NCBI RefSeq assembly: GCF_006539145.1
Contig: NZ_BJML01000001.1
Location: forward strand, 310,001-374,000
Direction of reading: 5' to 3'
From: Microbacterium testaceum
GTDB lineage: Bacteria > Actinomycetota > Actinomycetes > Actinomycetales > Microbacteriaceae
Length of the DNA: 64,000 nucleotides
Shown here: positions 1 through 8,639 of the stretch, one piece after another
How the letters are laid out: each line of letters begins with the position of its first letter
Numbering within the stretch: the stretch's first letter is position 1
The notes under the pieces: generated by a model
Seen by the model: the letters and a program-made list of their open reading frames with translations, nothing else
Database searches by the model: none
What the model was told of the DNA's origin: nothing
Made by a program: the position numbers and the translations under genes

Positions 1-131
1 ATCCCGTCGCCCTCGCCCGTGATCTCGCGCTGTTCGCCGAACTCGGCTATCGGGCGGAGCGCGGCATCCGGGGCGTGGATCTCTTCCCGAACTCGCATCA
101 TGTCGAGGCCGTCACGGTCCTGCGCCGCTGA
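1..131 (+). CDS. Class I SAM-dependent RNA methyltransferase (TrmA/RlmD type), 3' end only
   Basis: Only the last 42 codons are inside the window; the gene starts upstream. The reading frame ends with TGA at 129-131. The visible tail contains the motif DLFPNSHHVE followed by a hydrophobic strand and VLRR. In the uracil-C5 RNA methyltransferase family (RlmD, TrmA) the C-terminus has the form DLFP-x-T-x-HVE, where this stretch follows the catalytic cysteine region. The enzyme would methylate a uridine in rRNA or tRNA using S-adenosylmethionine. The catalytic cysteine and SAM motifs are not in view, so the exact target cannot be named. Confidence 0.75.
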   Translation, partial: PVALARDLALFAELGYRAERGIRGVDLFPNSHHVEAVTVLRR

Positions 132-179
132 CGCGCCGGACCGCGACATCGCTTCCGGCTCCGCACGCCCCCGCGCCGA

Positions 180-185
180 TACGAT
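180..185 (+). promoter_or_regulatory. -10 hexamer TACGAT, leaderless start for the response regulator
   Basis: TACGAT is followed by six bases and then the ATG at 192. Transcription starting about 6-7 nt after a -10 element would begin at the A of that ATG. This favours 192 over the in-frame GTG at 186, which has no ribosome binding site either. Confidence 0.5.
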
Positions 186-191
186 GTGACA

Positions 192-860
192 ATGACGCGC
201 GTCGCCCTGATCGATGACCACGAGTCGGTCCGACTCGGGTTGGAGGCCGCGCTCGCGCGCACCGAAGCCACCGAGGTCGTCTTCTCGGGTGCGAACGTGG
301 CCTCGTACCTGTCGTGGCGCCGGGCTGCGGCGGCGACTCCCGCCGACGTCGTCGTGCTCGATCTGACGCTCGGCGACGGGACGACGGTCTCGGAGAACGT
401 CGACCGCGTCGTCCGCGACGGTTCGAGCGTGATCATCCACAGCGTCGCCGACCGCGCCGCCGCGGTGCGCGAGGCGCTCGCCGCCGGTGCCGCGGGGATC
501 GTCAGCAAGTCGTCGCCGACGCACGAGGTGCTCGGTGCCATCAGTACCGTCGCCCGCGGCGAGGTGCTCGACAACGTGGAGTGGGCCAGCGCCGTCGAGG
601 GCGATCGCGAGTTCGCCGACGCGCAGCTCTCGACCCGCGAACGAGAGGTTCTTCGCCTGTACGCCGCCGGCCTCCCGTTGAAGGCGGTGGCCGACAGACT
701 GGGTGTCGCCTACTCCACCGCCAAAGAGAACATCACCCGCGTCCGCGTGAAGTACGTCGAGGTGGGGCGCCCGGCACCGACCAAGGTCGATCTGCTGCGC
801 CGTGCCATGGAAGACGGCATCCTGCAGGACGCACCCGATGGCGCTCCCGGCCATGGCTGA
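192..860 (+). CDS. NarL/FixJ-family response regulator
   Basis: This 222-aa cytoplasmic transcription factor has a receiver domain in about residues 1-120. It shows the acidic pair in ALIDDHESVR, the phospho-acceptor aspartate in VVVLDLTLGDG and the conserved lysine in IVSKSSPTHEV. A C-terminal LuxR helix-turn-helix follows (LSTREREVLRLYAAGLPLK to KENITRVRVKY). It overlaps the next gene, a histidine kinase, so the two form a two-component system in one operon. The signal and target genes are not evident. The ATG at 192 was chosen because of the -10 spacing; a GTG two codons upstream is the alternative. Confidence 0.85.
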   Translation: MTRVALIDDHESVRLGLEAALARTEATEVVFSGANVASYLSWRRAAAATPADVVVLDLTLGDGTTVSENVDRVVRDGSSVIIHSVADRAAAVREALAAGAAGIVSKSSPTHEVLGAISTVARGEVLDNVEWASAVEGDREFADAQLSTREREVLRLYAAGLPLKAVADRLGVAYSTAKENITRVRVKYVEVGRPAPTKVDLLRRAMEDGILQDAPDGAPGHG

Positions 861-2109
861 CACCCGCCGGTCCGTGCTCGACGAGGCGTGGGGACGCATC
901 CCGCACACGCGTGAGGGGCAGGCGGAGCAGGGGGCGTTCACTCAGACGCGCATCGAGCGCGTCATCACGCTCATCGTGGGGCCGGGTTCGCTCGTGCTGG
1001 GCCTTCAGGCGTTCGTCGCCGCGTTCGGCCTCGGCGACGAGGCCGCGGGATGGCACACGCCCCTCGTCCTCGCGGTCTTCGTCCCCCTGATGGCCATGAT
1101 CGTGGCCTGTACCGTGGGCCGGTTCGCGCGGGTGTTCTCGGGCGTTTTCGCGGTGGTCTTCCTGCTCGCCCTGGCGCTCTGGCCGATCGCGACATCCGGC
1201 GGCCCGACACCGGTGCCCACCGAGAATCCCTGGATCTTCTACCTCATCAACGTCGCCACCGTGGCGACCGTGGTCGCTTTTCCCCTCTCTTTGCAGATCG
1301 CGTGGACGGTCGCGGCCCCACTCCTGTTCGGCGTGGTCCGCCTGCTGCAGGCCGGTGGCCGCAGCGAGTTCTTCGTTCCGATCGCCCTCGACGTCTCGTT
1401 CGCCCTCATCCTGGGCAGCGTCCTGGTGACCCTCGGCTGGATGTACCGCTCCATCGCCGCGAACGTGGACCAGGCCCGCGCTTCGGCGGTGTCGAGCTAC
1501 GCGGCGGCTGCCGCGACCGCCGCGACGGAGCACGAGCGCGTCGCCGTGGCGGCCCTCATGCACGACAGCGTGCTGGGGGCTCTGCTCGCGGCGGACCGCG
1601 CGACCACCCCTCGCGAGCGCACCCTCGCGGTCAGCATGGCGCGCGAGGCGCTCACGCGACTGGCCAACGCCGAGAAGGATTCGCTCGAGGGCAGCGACGA
1701 ACCCGTGTCCGCCCTGCGACTGGCCGACGACATCGAAGCGGCCGCCGAGGACCTCGGTGTCGATCTGACCGTGATCCGCCACGTCGACGAGGGCACCCCG
1801 CACGTGCCGGGCCGCATCGCGCGTGCTCTCGTGCTCGCGGCGATGCAGGCGGTCGCCAACGCGGTCCAGCACGCCGACGCTCAGGGGCTCACCGTGCAGT
1901 TGACCGGCTACGCCTCTCCGGGAAGCGTCTCGGTGCGCGTGCGCGATACCGGACCCGGCTTCGACATCGCCTCGATACCGGCCGACCGTCTCGGCATCCG
2001 CGGTTCGATCAACGCCCGTCTCGCAGCCGTCGGCGGTCGCAGCGAGATCGACTCGCACGCTGGCGGAACCACCGTGACCCTCGAGTGGGAGAGCGGTGAC
2101 CGCTGGTGA
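853..2109 (+). CDS. Sensor histidine kinase of the NarX/LiaS type
   Basis: This 418-aa membrane kinase is the partner of the response regulator. About five hydrophobic segments lie between residues 35 and 200. After them comes a dimerisation helix with a candidate phospho-accepting histidine near residue 237 (ALMHDSVLGALL, the HisKA_3-like pattern). The C-terminal HATPase domain shows the N-box AVANAVQHADAQG and the G-box DTGPGFD plus a later glycine-rich stretch. There is no obvious extracellular sensor domain, so it may sense the membrane or an internal signal. The ATG at 853 overlaps the previous stop; an in-frame ATG at 838 would add five residues. It overlaps the next gene by four bases. 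Confidence 0.82.
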   Translation: MADTRRSVLDEAWGRIPHTREGQAEQGAFTQTRIERVITLIVGPGSLVLGLQAFVAAFGLGDEAAGWHTPLVLAVFVPLMAMIVACTVGRFARVFSGVFAVVFLLALALWPIATSGGPTPVPTENPWIFYLINVATVATVVAFPLSLQIAWTVAAPLLFGVVRLLQAGGRSEFFVPIALDVSFALILGSVLVTLGWMYRSIAANVDQARASAVSSYAAAAATAATEHERVAVAALMHDSVLGALLAADRATTPRERTLAVSMAREALTRLANAEKDSLEGSDEPVSALRLADDIEAAAEDLGVDLTVIRHVDEGTPHVPGRIARALVLAAMQAVANAVQHADAQGLTVQLTGYASPGSVSVRVRDTGPGFDIASIPADRLGIRGSINARLAAVGGRSEIDSHAGGTTVTLEWESGDRW

Positions 2110-3140
2110 CCGTTCGCTCCATCCTGTCGGTCATCGGTCTCGCCTTCACCGCCTATCTCGCCGCGCGCGGCCTCATCTGGACCTCGCCGGAGACCGTCGT
2201 GCGCGGATGGCTGATCGTCGCGGCCCTGGTGATCTATCTGCCCGTGACGTGGTTGTGGATCTTCGCGATCGGCGCGCGCGACCGGCGCGGACAGTCCTCG
2301 TCCGGGACGCGGGCACGGCTTCCCGCGTGGGGCGTCGCCCTCGCCCTCATCGTCGCGGTGGTCGTCTCGAACGCGTCGTTCCTCGCCGTGACCGAAGCCG
2401 GTCGTACGCAGCCGTTCGTCACCTGGGTGATCGGCGGGATCGGTGCACTCATGACCATCGTCATGGTGCGGCGACGCCCCATCGTCGCGTGGATCGGAAT
2501 GCTCATCCTGGCGGTCTCCACCTCGTTCTGGCTCGGGCCGCTCCAGGCGCTCAGCCTCGGTCTTGTGGGCTCGATCGTCTGGGTCACGGCGGCGCAGCTG
2601 GTGACCATCGCCCTCGACCGTGCGGCCCGTGACGCCGAGCGCCTCGCCGAGCTCCAGCAGGCGGCATCCGCGTGGCAGGCCTCGCAGAGCGGCCGTCAGC
2701 GCGAGCGTCGACTCCACGTCCAGCGGGCGCTCCAGGCGGCGGGGCCGATCCTGGCCCGCACGATCGAGAACGGCGGCAACCTGCGCCCCGCGGACAAGCA
2801 GGCCGCCCGGCGCGCCGAGGCGAGCCTGCGCGACGAACTGCGCGGGAACCGGCTCCTCGACGACGGCGTCCGCGCCGAGATCGACGCCGCACGCCGCCGC
2901 GGCTCCGCGGTGAGCCTCTTCGACGAGGGCGGCCTCGAGGGGCTCGGCGCCGCCGACTTGAACGGCATCCGCGCCGAGCTGGCCGAGATCCTGCGCGAGG
3001 CGTTGTCGGAACGCGTGATCATCCGCACCTCGCCGCACCACGAGATCGCCGTCACGATCGTGGGTCGCTCCGCCGCCGGCAGCGCCGGGGGAGACGACGA
3101 CCAGGTCGATCTCTGGCGCGAGATCCGTCGCCCTCGCTGA
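2106..3140 (+). CDS. Membrane protein of unknown function in the two-component operon
   Basis: This 344-aa protein begins with GTG inside the last codons of the kinase gene, so the two are translationally coupled. The first ~180 residues hold about five hydrophobic segments. The rest is a charged, Arg/Ala-rich cytoplasmic region with helical, possibly coiled-coil character (residues ~175-250) and a small C-terminal domain. No catalytic motif or family was recognised. The position suggests an accessory or output membrane component of the two-component system, but that is inference. Confidence 0.65.
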   Translation: MTVRSILSVIGLAFTAYLAARGLIWTSPETVVRGWLIVAALVIYLPVTWLWIFAIGARDRRGQSSSGTRARLPAWGVALALIVAVVVSNASFLAVTEAGRTQPFVTWVIGGIGALMTIVMVRRRPIVAWIGMLILAVSTSFWLGPLQALSLGLVGSIVWVTAAQLVTIALDRAARDAERLAELQQAASAWQASQSGRQRERRLHVQRALQAAGPILARTIENGGNLRPADKQAARRAEASLRDELRGNRLLDDGVRAEIDAARRRGSAVSLFDEGGLEGLGAADLNGIRAELAEILREALSERVIIRTSPHHEIAVTIVGRSAAGSAGGDDDQVDLWREIRRPR

Positions 3141-3282
3141 CCGCCATCCGAGGCGCGCCCCTTCGCCGACAACGGACGACTCGCCGACCCGGCGGTCGAT
3201 GCGGCACCGTGCGCGCGGCCGGCGGCGACGACGTGAGGGGGGTCCGTCGACGCTGCCATGCCCTCCGCGGGGGAAGAGATGA

Positions 3283-3317
3283 GGGTGAGGGGCGGCGAAT
3301 GCGCCTGCCCCTCACCC
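3283..3317. terminator. Long GC-rich hairpin between convergent genes
   Basis: GGGTGAGGGGC at 3283-3293 is perfectly complementary to GCCCCTCACCC at 3307-3317. Inside it GGCG pairs with CGCC around an AATG loop, giving about 15 base pairs with one bulge. No T-run follows on either strand. A bidirectional terminator or mRNA 3'-end stabiliser is likely. Confidence 0.5.
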
Positions 3318-3419
3318 GTGCGAACGGTTACCCGAAAACCGTCCGCGCGGCCGAATCCGGCTCTAAGGAGCGGTCCGGCCGAACGCGTGATGCGTTCCAG
3401 CTCCTCCAGTATTCGGCAG

Positions 3420-3454
3420 TGTCCCCGAGTCGTCTGTAGGTATTTCGGGGGACA
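3420..3454 (-). terminator. Candidate terminator hairpin after accE
   Basis: TGTCCCCGA at 3420-3428 pairs with TCGGGGGACA at 3445-3454 with one unpaired G and a 16-base loop. It lies 14 bases after the accE stop on the minus strand, where a 3' hairpin would be expected, but there is no U-tract. Confidence 0.4.
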
Positions 3455-3467
3455 TTCCGTACGGATG

Positions 3468-3704
3468 TCAGCCGGTGAAACCGTGCCACCCCGCGGTGCG
3501 GTTCAGCGGGGTCCGCAGACCCCGCGCCGACAGCTCCCAGCGTGAGCGCGGAACGTCGTCCGGAACGGTGGCGTCGGCCACCTCGCGCACGTACGCTTCA
3601 CCGACCACGACGATCGCTGCAGCCAACTCCTCCTCGGTGGGCGTGCCGCGGACGACCTCCGCCACGAATGGGCGGGGGGCGTCGGCGTCGAGGGCGTCGC
3701 TCAC
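3468..3704 (-). CDS. Acyl-CoA carboxylase epsilon subunit
   Basis: This 78-aa protein belongs to the small epsilon subunits that stabilise actinobacterial acyl-CoA carboxylase complexes. The sequence shows the family pattern: an N-terminal stretch with [13 protein letters not shown], then a central helix, and near the end [11 protein letters not shown]. The GTG start overlaps the accD stop (GTGA), as in other actinobacteria where accD is followed directly by the epsilon gene. It would bind the beta hexamer; the biotinylated alpha subunit is not encoded in this window. Confidence 0.85.
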   Translation of the reverse strand: MSDALDADAPRPFVAEVVRGTPTEEELAAAIVVVGEAYVREVADATVPDDVPRSRWELSARGLRTPLNRTAGWHGFTG

Positions 3705-5290
3705 AGCGGGATGTTCCCGTGCTTCTTCGCGGGCAGGCTGGCGCGTTTGTTGCGCAGGGCCCGCAGTGCCTTGGCGATCGAGACGCGGGTCTGCGCCGGC
3801 TCGATGATCCCGTCGAGCTCGCCGCGCTCGGCGGCCAGGAACGGGGATGCCACGTTGTACGTGTACTCGTTCGCGAGGCGCGTGCGGACGGCGGCGACGT
3901 CTTCGCCGGCCTCCTCGGCGCGCTTGATCTCGCCGCGGTAGAGGATGTTCACCGCACCCTGACCGCCCATGACGGCGATCTCGGCGGTGGGCCACGCGAG
4001 GTTGATGTCGGCCCCGAGCTGCTTGGAGCCCATCACGATGTACGCGCCGCCGTAGGCCTTGCGCAAAATCACGGTGACCAGCGGCACGGTGGCCTCGGCA
4101 TACGCGTAGAGCAGCTTGGCGCCGCGGCGGATGACGCCGGTCCACTCCTGGTCGGTGCCGGGGAGGTACCCGGGCACGTCGACGAGCGTGACGATCGGCA
4201 CCGAGAACGCGTCGCAGAACCGCACGAACCGGCTCGCCTTCTCGCCCGCGTCGATGTTGAGCGTGCCGGCCATCTGCGAGGGCTGGTTGGCGATGACGCC
4301 GACGGTACGCCCCTCGATGCGGCCGAAGCCGATCACGATGTTCGGCGCGAACAGCGGCTGCACCTCGAGGAACTCCGCGGCATCCACGATCCCGTCGATC
4401 ACGGTGTGGATGTCGTACGGCTGGTTGGGGGAGTCGGGGATGACCGTGTTCAGCGAGCGGTCGGCATCCGTCGTCTCGAACTCGAAGGGAGTGTCGTAGA
4501 CGGGGATCTCGGCGAGATTGTTGTCGGGGAGGTAGCTGATGAGGCCCCGCGCGTAGTCGATCGCGTCGTCCTCGTCGTCGGCCAGATAGTGCGCGACGCC
4601 CGATCGGGTGTTGTGGGTGTGGGCTCCGCCGAGTTCTTCCATGCCGACGTCTTCGCCGGTGACGGTCTTGATCACGTCGGGGCCGGTGACGAACATCTGG
4701 CTGGTCTTGTCGACCATGATGACGAAGTCGGTGAGGGCGGGGGAGTACACCGCTCCTCCGGCGGCCGGGCCCATGATGATCGAGATCTGCGGGATGACTC
4801 CCGAGGCGGCGGTGTTCAGCCGGAAGATCTCGCCGTACTTGCCGAGCGCCACGACGCCCTCCTGGATGCGGGCGCCGCCCGAGTCCAGGATGCCGATGAT
4901 CGGGATGCCGCTGCGCAGAGCCAGCTCCATCACCTTGATGATCTTGTCGCCGGCCACCTCGCCGAGAGAACCGCCGAACGTGGAGAAGTCCTGCGCGTAG
5001 ACCGCGACGGTGCGGCCGTGGATCGTACCGGTTCCGGTCACGACGGAGTCGCCGTAGGGACGGGACTTGTCCATGCCGAAGGCAGTGGTGCGGTGGCGCA
5101 CGTACTCGTCGAGCTCGACGAAGGAGCCGGGGTCGACCAGCATCTCGAGGCGCTCGCGGGCGGTGAGCTTGCCCTTCGCGTGCTGCTTGTCGCGTGCGGC
5201 GGCTTCGGCATCGACGACCGCCTCCTGGAACCTGCTGCGGAGGTCTGCGATCTTGCCGGCGGTGGTGAAGAGATCGGGCTGGTCGGTCAC
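3701..5290 (-). CDS. accD: Acyl-CoA (acetyl/propionyl-CoA) carboxylase beta subunit, carboxyltransferase
   Basis: This 529-aa carboxyltransferase moves the carboxyl group from biotin to acetyl- or propionyl-CoA, giving malonyl- or methylmalonyl-CoA for fatty acid synthesis. It has two crotonase-like domains. Features visible are the N-terminal helix with [21 protein letters not shown], the oxyanion-hole glycine pairs in [11 protein letters not shown] and in [14 protein letters not shown], and the family C-terminus ending NIPL. The GTG at 5290 lies seven bases after TAGGGT, which fits a leaderless start and gives [13 protein letters not shown]; a GTG at 5299 would add three residues. It is co-transcribed with the epsilon subunit and diverges from birA, whose product biotinylates the complex. 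Confidence 0.92.
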   Translation of the reverse strand: MTDQPDLFTTAGKIADLRSRFQEAVVDAEAAARDKQHAKGKLTARERLEMLVDPGSFVELDEYVRHRTTAFGMDKSRPYGDSVVTGTGTIHGRTVAVYAQDFSTFGGSLGEVAGDKIIKVMELALRSGIPIIGILDSGGARIQEGVVALGKYGEIFRLNTAASGVIPQISIIMGPAAGGAVYSPALTDFVIMVDKTSQMFVTGPDVIKTVTGEDVGMEELGGAHTHNTRSGVAHYLADDEDDAIDYARGLISYLPDNNLAEIPVYDTPFEFETTDADRSLNTVIPDSPNQPYDIHTVIDGIVDAAEFLEVQPLFAPNIVIGFGRIEGRTVGVIANQPSQMAGTLNIDAGEKASRFVRFCDAFSVPIVTLVDVPGYLPGTDQEWTGVIRRGAKLLYAYAEATVPLVTVILRKAYGGAYIVMGSKQLGADINLAWPTAEIAVMGGQGAVNILYRGEIKRAEEAGEDVAAVRTRLANEYTYNVASPFLAAERGELDGIIEPAQTRVSIAKALRALRNKRASLPAKKHGNIPL

Positions 5291-5297
5291 GCTTTCC

Positions 5298-5303
5298 ACC
5301 CTA
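5298..5303 (-). promoter_or_regulatory. -10 hexamer TAGGGT before accD
   Basis: On the minus strand TAGGGT is followed by seven bases and then GTG at 5290. The spacing supports a leaderless accD-accE mRNA and decides between the two possible GTG starts. Confidence 0.5.
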
Positions 5304-5436
5304 GCGATCGCATCGCCGCCCGCGTTGGAGGGTGCGCACAAGCGAATGCGCGGGGCGCTGTGGCATCCGCCTATCCCTCCGCGTGCATCCCGGCAGCGAT
5401 GGACGCAAGTGGATGCCGTGGAGCGGACCCGTTCCC

Positions 5437-5442
5437 TAGGGT
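5437..5442 (+). promoter_or_regulatory. -10 hexamer TAGGGT before birA
   Basis: TAGGGT, six bases, then the ATG at 5449. No ribosome binding site is present. The hexamer matches the one driving accD on the opposite strand. Confidence 0.5.
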
Positions 5443-5448
5443 GTGCTC

Positions 5449-6231
5449 ATGCCCATCCCCGCCGCCGGATACCCCCGAGCCGCCGCCCACAGCCCCCGCG
5501 TGCAGGTCGTCGAGACGACCGACTCCACCAACGCCGACGTGATCGCCGCGGTCACGGCCGACCCGGCCGGCTGGCCGCACCTCTCGCTGCTGGTGACCGA
5601 CGATCAGCGCGCCGGGCGCGGGCGCCTCGACCGCACCTGGACCGCCCCGGCCGGGACGGCCCTCGCGGTCTCGGTGGTCGTCGACGCCACGATGATCCCC
5701 GCGGAGCAGCGCGGCTGGATCCCGCTCGCTGCGGGAGCGGCGATGACCCGCGCCGTGGGCGCCCAGCTCACGGGCCACGGTGGGACGGCCGAGCTGAAGT
5801 GGCCGAACGACGTGCTCGTCGACGGCGGCAAGATCTGCGGCATCCTGGCCGAGGTCGTCCCCGGTGCCCCCGACACCGTCGTCGTGGGGGCCGGGGTGAA
5901 CACCCGCATGAGCCGAGCCGATCTCCCGGTGACGACCGCGACCTCGTTCGCGGCGATCGGCGCGGACTGCGACGATGACCGGCTGCTCGCCGACTATCTG
6001 GACGATTTCGGCAAGACCCTCGCGCGCCTCGTGCACGACGACGTCGAGCGCGTGCACCACGAGATCGAGAAGCTGTGCGCCACGGTCGGCAAAGAGGTGA
6101 CCGTGGCCATGCCCGACGGTTCGGCGCTCCACGGCACCGCCGCGCGTCTCGACCGCGACGGTCGGCTCGTCGTCGAGTCCGGAACCATCGAGACCGTCGT
6201 CTCGGCCGGTGACGTGGTCCACGTGCGCTGA
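5449..6231 (+). CDS. birA: Biotin--[acetyl-CoA-carboxylase] ligase, without DNA-binding domain
   Basis: This 260-aa enzyme activates biotin to biotinyl-AMP and transfers it to the biotin carrier lysine of acyl-CoA carboxylase. The ligase signature is clear: STNAD near residue 27, GRGRLDRTW from residue 56 and LKWPNDVLVDG around residue 117 with the catalytic lysine. A small C-terminal SH3-like domain follows. The N-terminal helix-turn-helix of Escherichia coli BirA is missing, so it is a monofunctional ligase and not a repressor. It is divergent from accD/accE, its likely substrate operon. A GTG two codons upstream is the alternative start. Confidence 0.92.
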   Translation: MPIPAAGYPRAAAHSPRVQVVETTDSTNADVIAAVTADPAGWPHLSLLVTDDQRAGRGRLDRTWTAPAGTALAVSVVVDATMIPAEQRGWIPLAAGAAMTRAVGAQLTGHGGTAELKWPNDVLVDGGKICGILAEVVPGAPDTVVVGAGVNTRMSRADLPVTTATSFAAIGADCDDDRLLADYLDDFGKTLARLVHDDVERVHHEIEKLCATVGKEVTVAMPDGSALHGTAARLDRDGRLVVESGTIETVVSAGDVVHVR

Positions 6232-6278
6232 CGGTGCCGCGCTCCGCGTGGCACCGGGGCGACCGGGCCCGCGCGTCG

Positions 6279-6284
6279 CACAAT
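6279..6284 (+). promoter_or_regulatory. -10 hexamer CACAAT before the PH-domain gene
   Basis: CACAAT matches TATAAT at four positions and is followed by six bases and the GTG at 6291. This fits a leaderless internal promoter downstream of birA. Confidence 0.4.
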
Positions 6285-6290
6285 GAGAGC

Positions 6291-6848
6291 GTGACCCAGC
6301 CGTCGAACTCGATCGGGCGCCCGCGCACGCCGGCGCCGGGCACGGCCGCGCCCGAACTGCGCATCGCGCGCCTGCGCTCGCACGCGCGGCGACTCTTCTG
6401 GTCGGCCCTCGTGCTCATCGGCGTCGCGGGGGCGACCGCGTACTTCTACGACAACCTGCCGGCGCCGTACGAGAACTGGATGCTGCTGACGGCCGCGGGC
6501 GTGCTCGTGCTGCTGCTGGTGGTGATCCCGTATGCGGTGTGGCTGTCGCACACGTGGACCATCACCACGCGCCGCGTGATCGAGCGCTCGGGACCCTTCG
6601 GGGCGAACCGCCGCGAGATCTCGCACGTGCGCGGGTACGCGATCCAGATGCGCCGCGGCATCCTGCAGCGGCTGTGGGGGGCAGGGACCCTCTCGCTGTC
6701 GAACGGCGTGGAGCCGGCGCTGCGTATGAAGAACATCCCGCACGCGGTCCTCGTGCACGAGACGCTCGTCGATCAGGTCGAGGTGAACCAGATCCTCGCG
6801 CACCGCGACGCGCAGACCTTCGGCTCGGGGGCCGTCGGCGGGGTCTGA
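6291..6848 (+). CDS. PH domain-containing membrane protein
   Basis: This 185-aa protein has two hydrophobic segments near residues 30-50 and 58-80. They are followed by a bacterial PH-like (bPH2) domain with the typical ITTRRVIERSG and LSLSNGVEP stretches, a fold seen in YdbS-type proteins. It should sit in the cytoplasmic membrane with the PH domain inside. The same kind of gene lies between birA and purK in mycobacteria (Rv3278c, from memory). Its function is unknown. Confidence 0.8.
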   Translation: MTQPSNSIGRPRTPAPGTAAPELRIARLRSHARRLFWSALVLIGVAGATAYFYDNLPAPYENWMLLTAAGVLVLLLVVIPYAVWLSHTWTITTRRVIERSGPFGANRREISHVRGYAIQMRRGILQRLWGAGTLSLSNGVEPALRMKNIPHAVLVHETLVDQVEVNQILAHRDAQTFGSGAVGGV

Positions 6849-6930
6849 GCACCGACCTCGCGTCACCCCGGTACCCGGCTCGCGTCCCCGCGGGTGTCCA
6901 GACAGAATGGATGCCGACGGAAGGAGCGGC

Positions 6931-8064
6931 ATGGCGCTGCGAGTCGGAGTGGTCGGTGGCGGACAGCTGGCGCGGATGATGATCGCGCCCGCCGTGGAGC
7001 TCGGGATCGAGATCCGTGTCCTCGCGGAGGACGAGGGCATGTCGGCGGCGCTCGCCGCCACGGCCGTCGGCGACTACCGCGACGCCGAGACGGTGCTGGC
7101 CTTCGCCCGCGACGTGGACGTCATCACCTTCGACCACGAGCACGTTCCGCAGGACGTGCTGGCCGCCCTCGTCGATGCCGGCGTTGCGGTGCACCCCGGT
7201 CCCGCACCCCTCGGCGTCGCGCAGGACAAGCTGGTCATGCGCGCGAAGATGGCCGAACTCGGACTCCCGCAGCCCGACTGGGCGGCGGTCTCGACGGCAT
7301 CCGAGCTGCAGGACTTCCTCGACGCTCATGGCGGTCGTGCCGTCGTGAAGACGCCGCGGGGCGGATACGACGGCAAGGGCGTGCGCGTGGTCTCGGCGGC
7401 GACCGAAGCCGATGACTGGTTCGCCGCTCTCTCCGAGGACGGCAACGGGGGTTCGCTGCTGGTCGAGGAGCTCGTCGACTTCACGCGTGAACTCGCCCAG
7501 CAGGTGGCCCGGCGTCCCTCGGGCGAGGTCCGCGCCTACCCCGTGGTCGAGACCGTGCAGCGCGACGGCGTGTGCGCCGAGGTCGTCGCCCCCGCTCCTC
7601 GCGCGGACGCGCGCGTACAGCGCGTGGCCGCCGAGATCGGCGTCGCCGTCGCCGAGGGGCTCGGTGTCACGGGCATGCTCGCCGTCGAGCTCTTCGAGAC
7701 GAGCGATGAGCGCATCCTCATCAACGAGCTCGCCATGCGCCCGCACAACAGCGGCCACTGGACACAGGACGGCGCCGTCACCAGCCAGTTCGAGCAGCAC
7801 CTGCGCGCGGTGCTGGATCTGCCCCTCGGATCGACGGATGCCGTGGCCCCGTGGTCGGTCATGATCAACGTCTTGGGCGGTCCGACCGAGGGAACGCTCG
7901 ACGAGCGCTTCGCCGCGGCCATGGCCGCGCACCCCTCCGCGAAGATCCACACCTACGGCAAGGCCCCGCGCCCGGGCCGCAAGGTCGGGCACGTCAACGT
8001 CGCAGGCAGCGACCTCGACGACGTCGTCTACGAGGGTCGCGCCGCCGCCGCGTTCTTCGACTGA
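6931..8064 (+). CDS. purK: N5-carboxyaminoimidazole ribonucleotide synthase
   Basis: This 377-aa ATP-grasp enzyme converts AIR, ATP and bicarbonate to N5-CAIR in purine biosynthesis. It opens with the [12 protein letters not shown] motif, has the ATP-grasp lysine stretch [14 protein letters not shown] and the metal-binding region with [17 protein letters not shown] residues ([13 protein letters not shown]). Its product feeds purE immediately downstream. The start at 6931 is preceded by the strong ribosome binding site GGAAGGAG; an ATG at 6907 overlaps that site and is unlikely. Confidence 0.95.
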   Translation: MALRVGVVGGGQLARMMIAPAVELGIEIRVLAEDEGMSAALAATAVGDYRDAETVLAFARDVDVITFDHEHVPQDVLAALVDAGVAVHPGPAPLGVAQDKLVMRAKMAELGLPQPDWAAVSTASELQDFLDAHGGRAVVKTPRGGYDGKGVRVVSAATEADDWFAALSEDGNGGSLLVEELVDFTRELAQQVARRPSGEVRAYPVVETVQRDGVCAEVVAPAPRADARVQRVAAEIGVAVAEGLGVTGMLAVELFETSDERILINELAMRPHNSGHWTQDGAVTSQFEQHLRAVLDLPLGSTDAVAPWSVMINVLGGPTEGTLDERFAAAMAAHPSAKIHTYGKAPRPGRKVGHVNVAGSDLDDVVYEGRAAAAFFD

Positions 8065-8111
8065 GCGCGGCCAGTGAGCGCGCCGTTCCGAGATCTTCCA
8101 GCGAGTCGACC

Positions 8112-8117
8112 TACCCT
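8112..8117 (+). promoter_or_regulatory. -10 hexamer TACCCT before purE
   Basis: TACCCT, six bases, then GTG at 8124. purE may therefore have its own leaderless transcript in addition to read-through from purK. Confidence 0.45.
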
Positions 8118-8123
8118 GGACCG

Positions 8124-8639
8124 GTGACCCGGCCGCTGCATTCTTCCGAGACGCCCGTGGTCGGCGTCGTCATGGGCTCCGACTCCGACTGGCGCGTGAT
8201 GAACGCCGCCAGCGAGGTGCTGACCGAGTTCGGCATCCCGCACGAGGTCGAGGTGGTCTCGGCCCATCGCACTCCCGACAAGCTCGTCCGCTACGGCCGT
8301 GAAGCGCGTGCGCGCGGTGTGCGCGCCATCATCGCCGGGGCCGGCGGTGCCGCGCACCTCCCGGGCATGTTGGCCTCCGTCACCGCCCTCCCCGTCATCG
8401 GCGTCCCCGTGCAGCTGGCGACGCTCGACGGCCTCGACTCGCTGCTCTCGATCGTGCAAATGCCCGCGGGGATCCCCGTCGCGACCGTCTCGATCAACGG
8501 GGCCAAGAACGCGGGCCTCTTGGCGGCCCGGATCCTGGGCAGCGCCGACGCCGACCTCGCTGAGCGCGTCGAGGCGTATGCACGTGACCTCGAGGCGCAG
8601 GTCGAGGAGAAGAACCGACGTCTGAAGGATTCCCTATGA
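8124..8639 (+). CDS. purE: N5-carboxyaminoimidazole ribonucleotide mutase
   Basis: This 171-aa class I PurE converts N5-CAIR to CAIR. It shows MGSDSDW at residues 17-23, the AHRTPDK loop and the [11 protein letters not shown] active-site loop, plus a central VPVQ segment. It acts after purK in the cytoplasm. The last bases overlap the ATG of the LCP gene (ATGA), coupling purine synthesis genes to a cell-wall gene, an arrangement probably inherited and not functional. The start codon was chosen by the -10 spacing, since no Shine-Dalgarno sequence is present. Confidence 0.95.
   Translation: MTRPLHSSETPVVGVVMGSDSDWRVMNAASEVLTEFGIPHEVEVVSAHRTPDKLVRYGREARARGVRAIIAGAGGAAHLPGMLASVTALPVIGVPVQLATLDGLDSLLSIVQMPAGIPVATVSINGAKNAGLLAARILGSADADLAERVEAYARDLEAQVEEKNRRLKDSL

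Larger units (their letters stand above)
3141..3467. other. Convergent intergenic region
   Basis: This gap separates a plus-strand membrane-protein gene from the minus-strand accE gene. It holds a long perfect hairpin, a second hairpin near accE and a short inverted repeat (GAACGC, five-base loop, GCGTTC). No convincing coding frame was found. Confidence 0.6.

Noticed and set aside
3542..5542. Long plus-strand open frame of 666 codons over accD
   Set aside because: It is antisense to the clearly conserved carboxyltransferase gene. Its composition (Arg, Asp, Val, Gly, His rich) is what a reverse frame of high-GC coding DNA gives.
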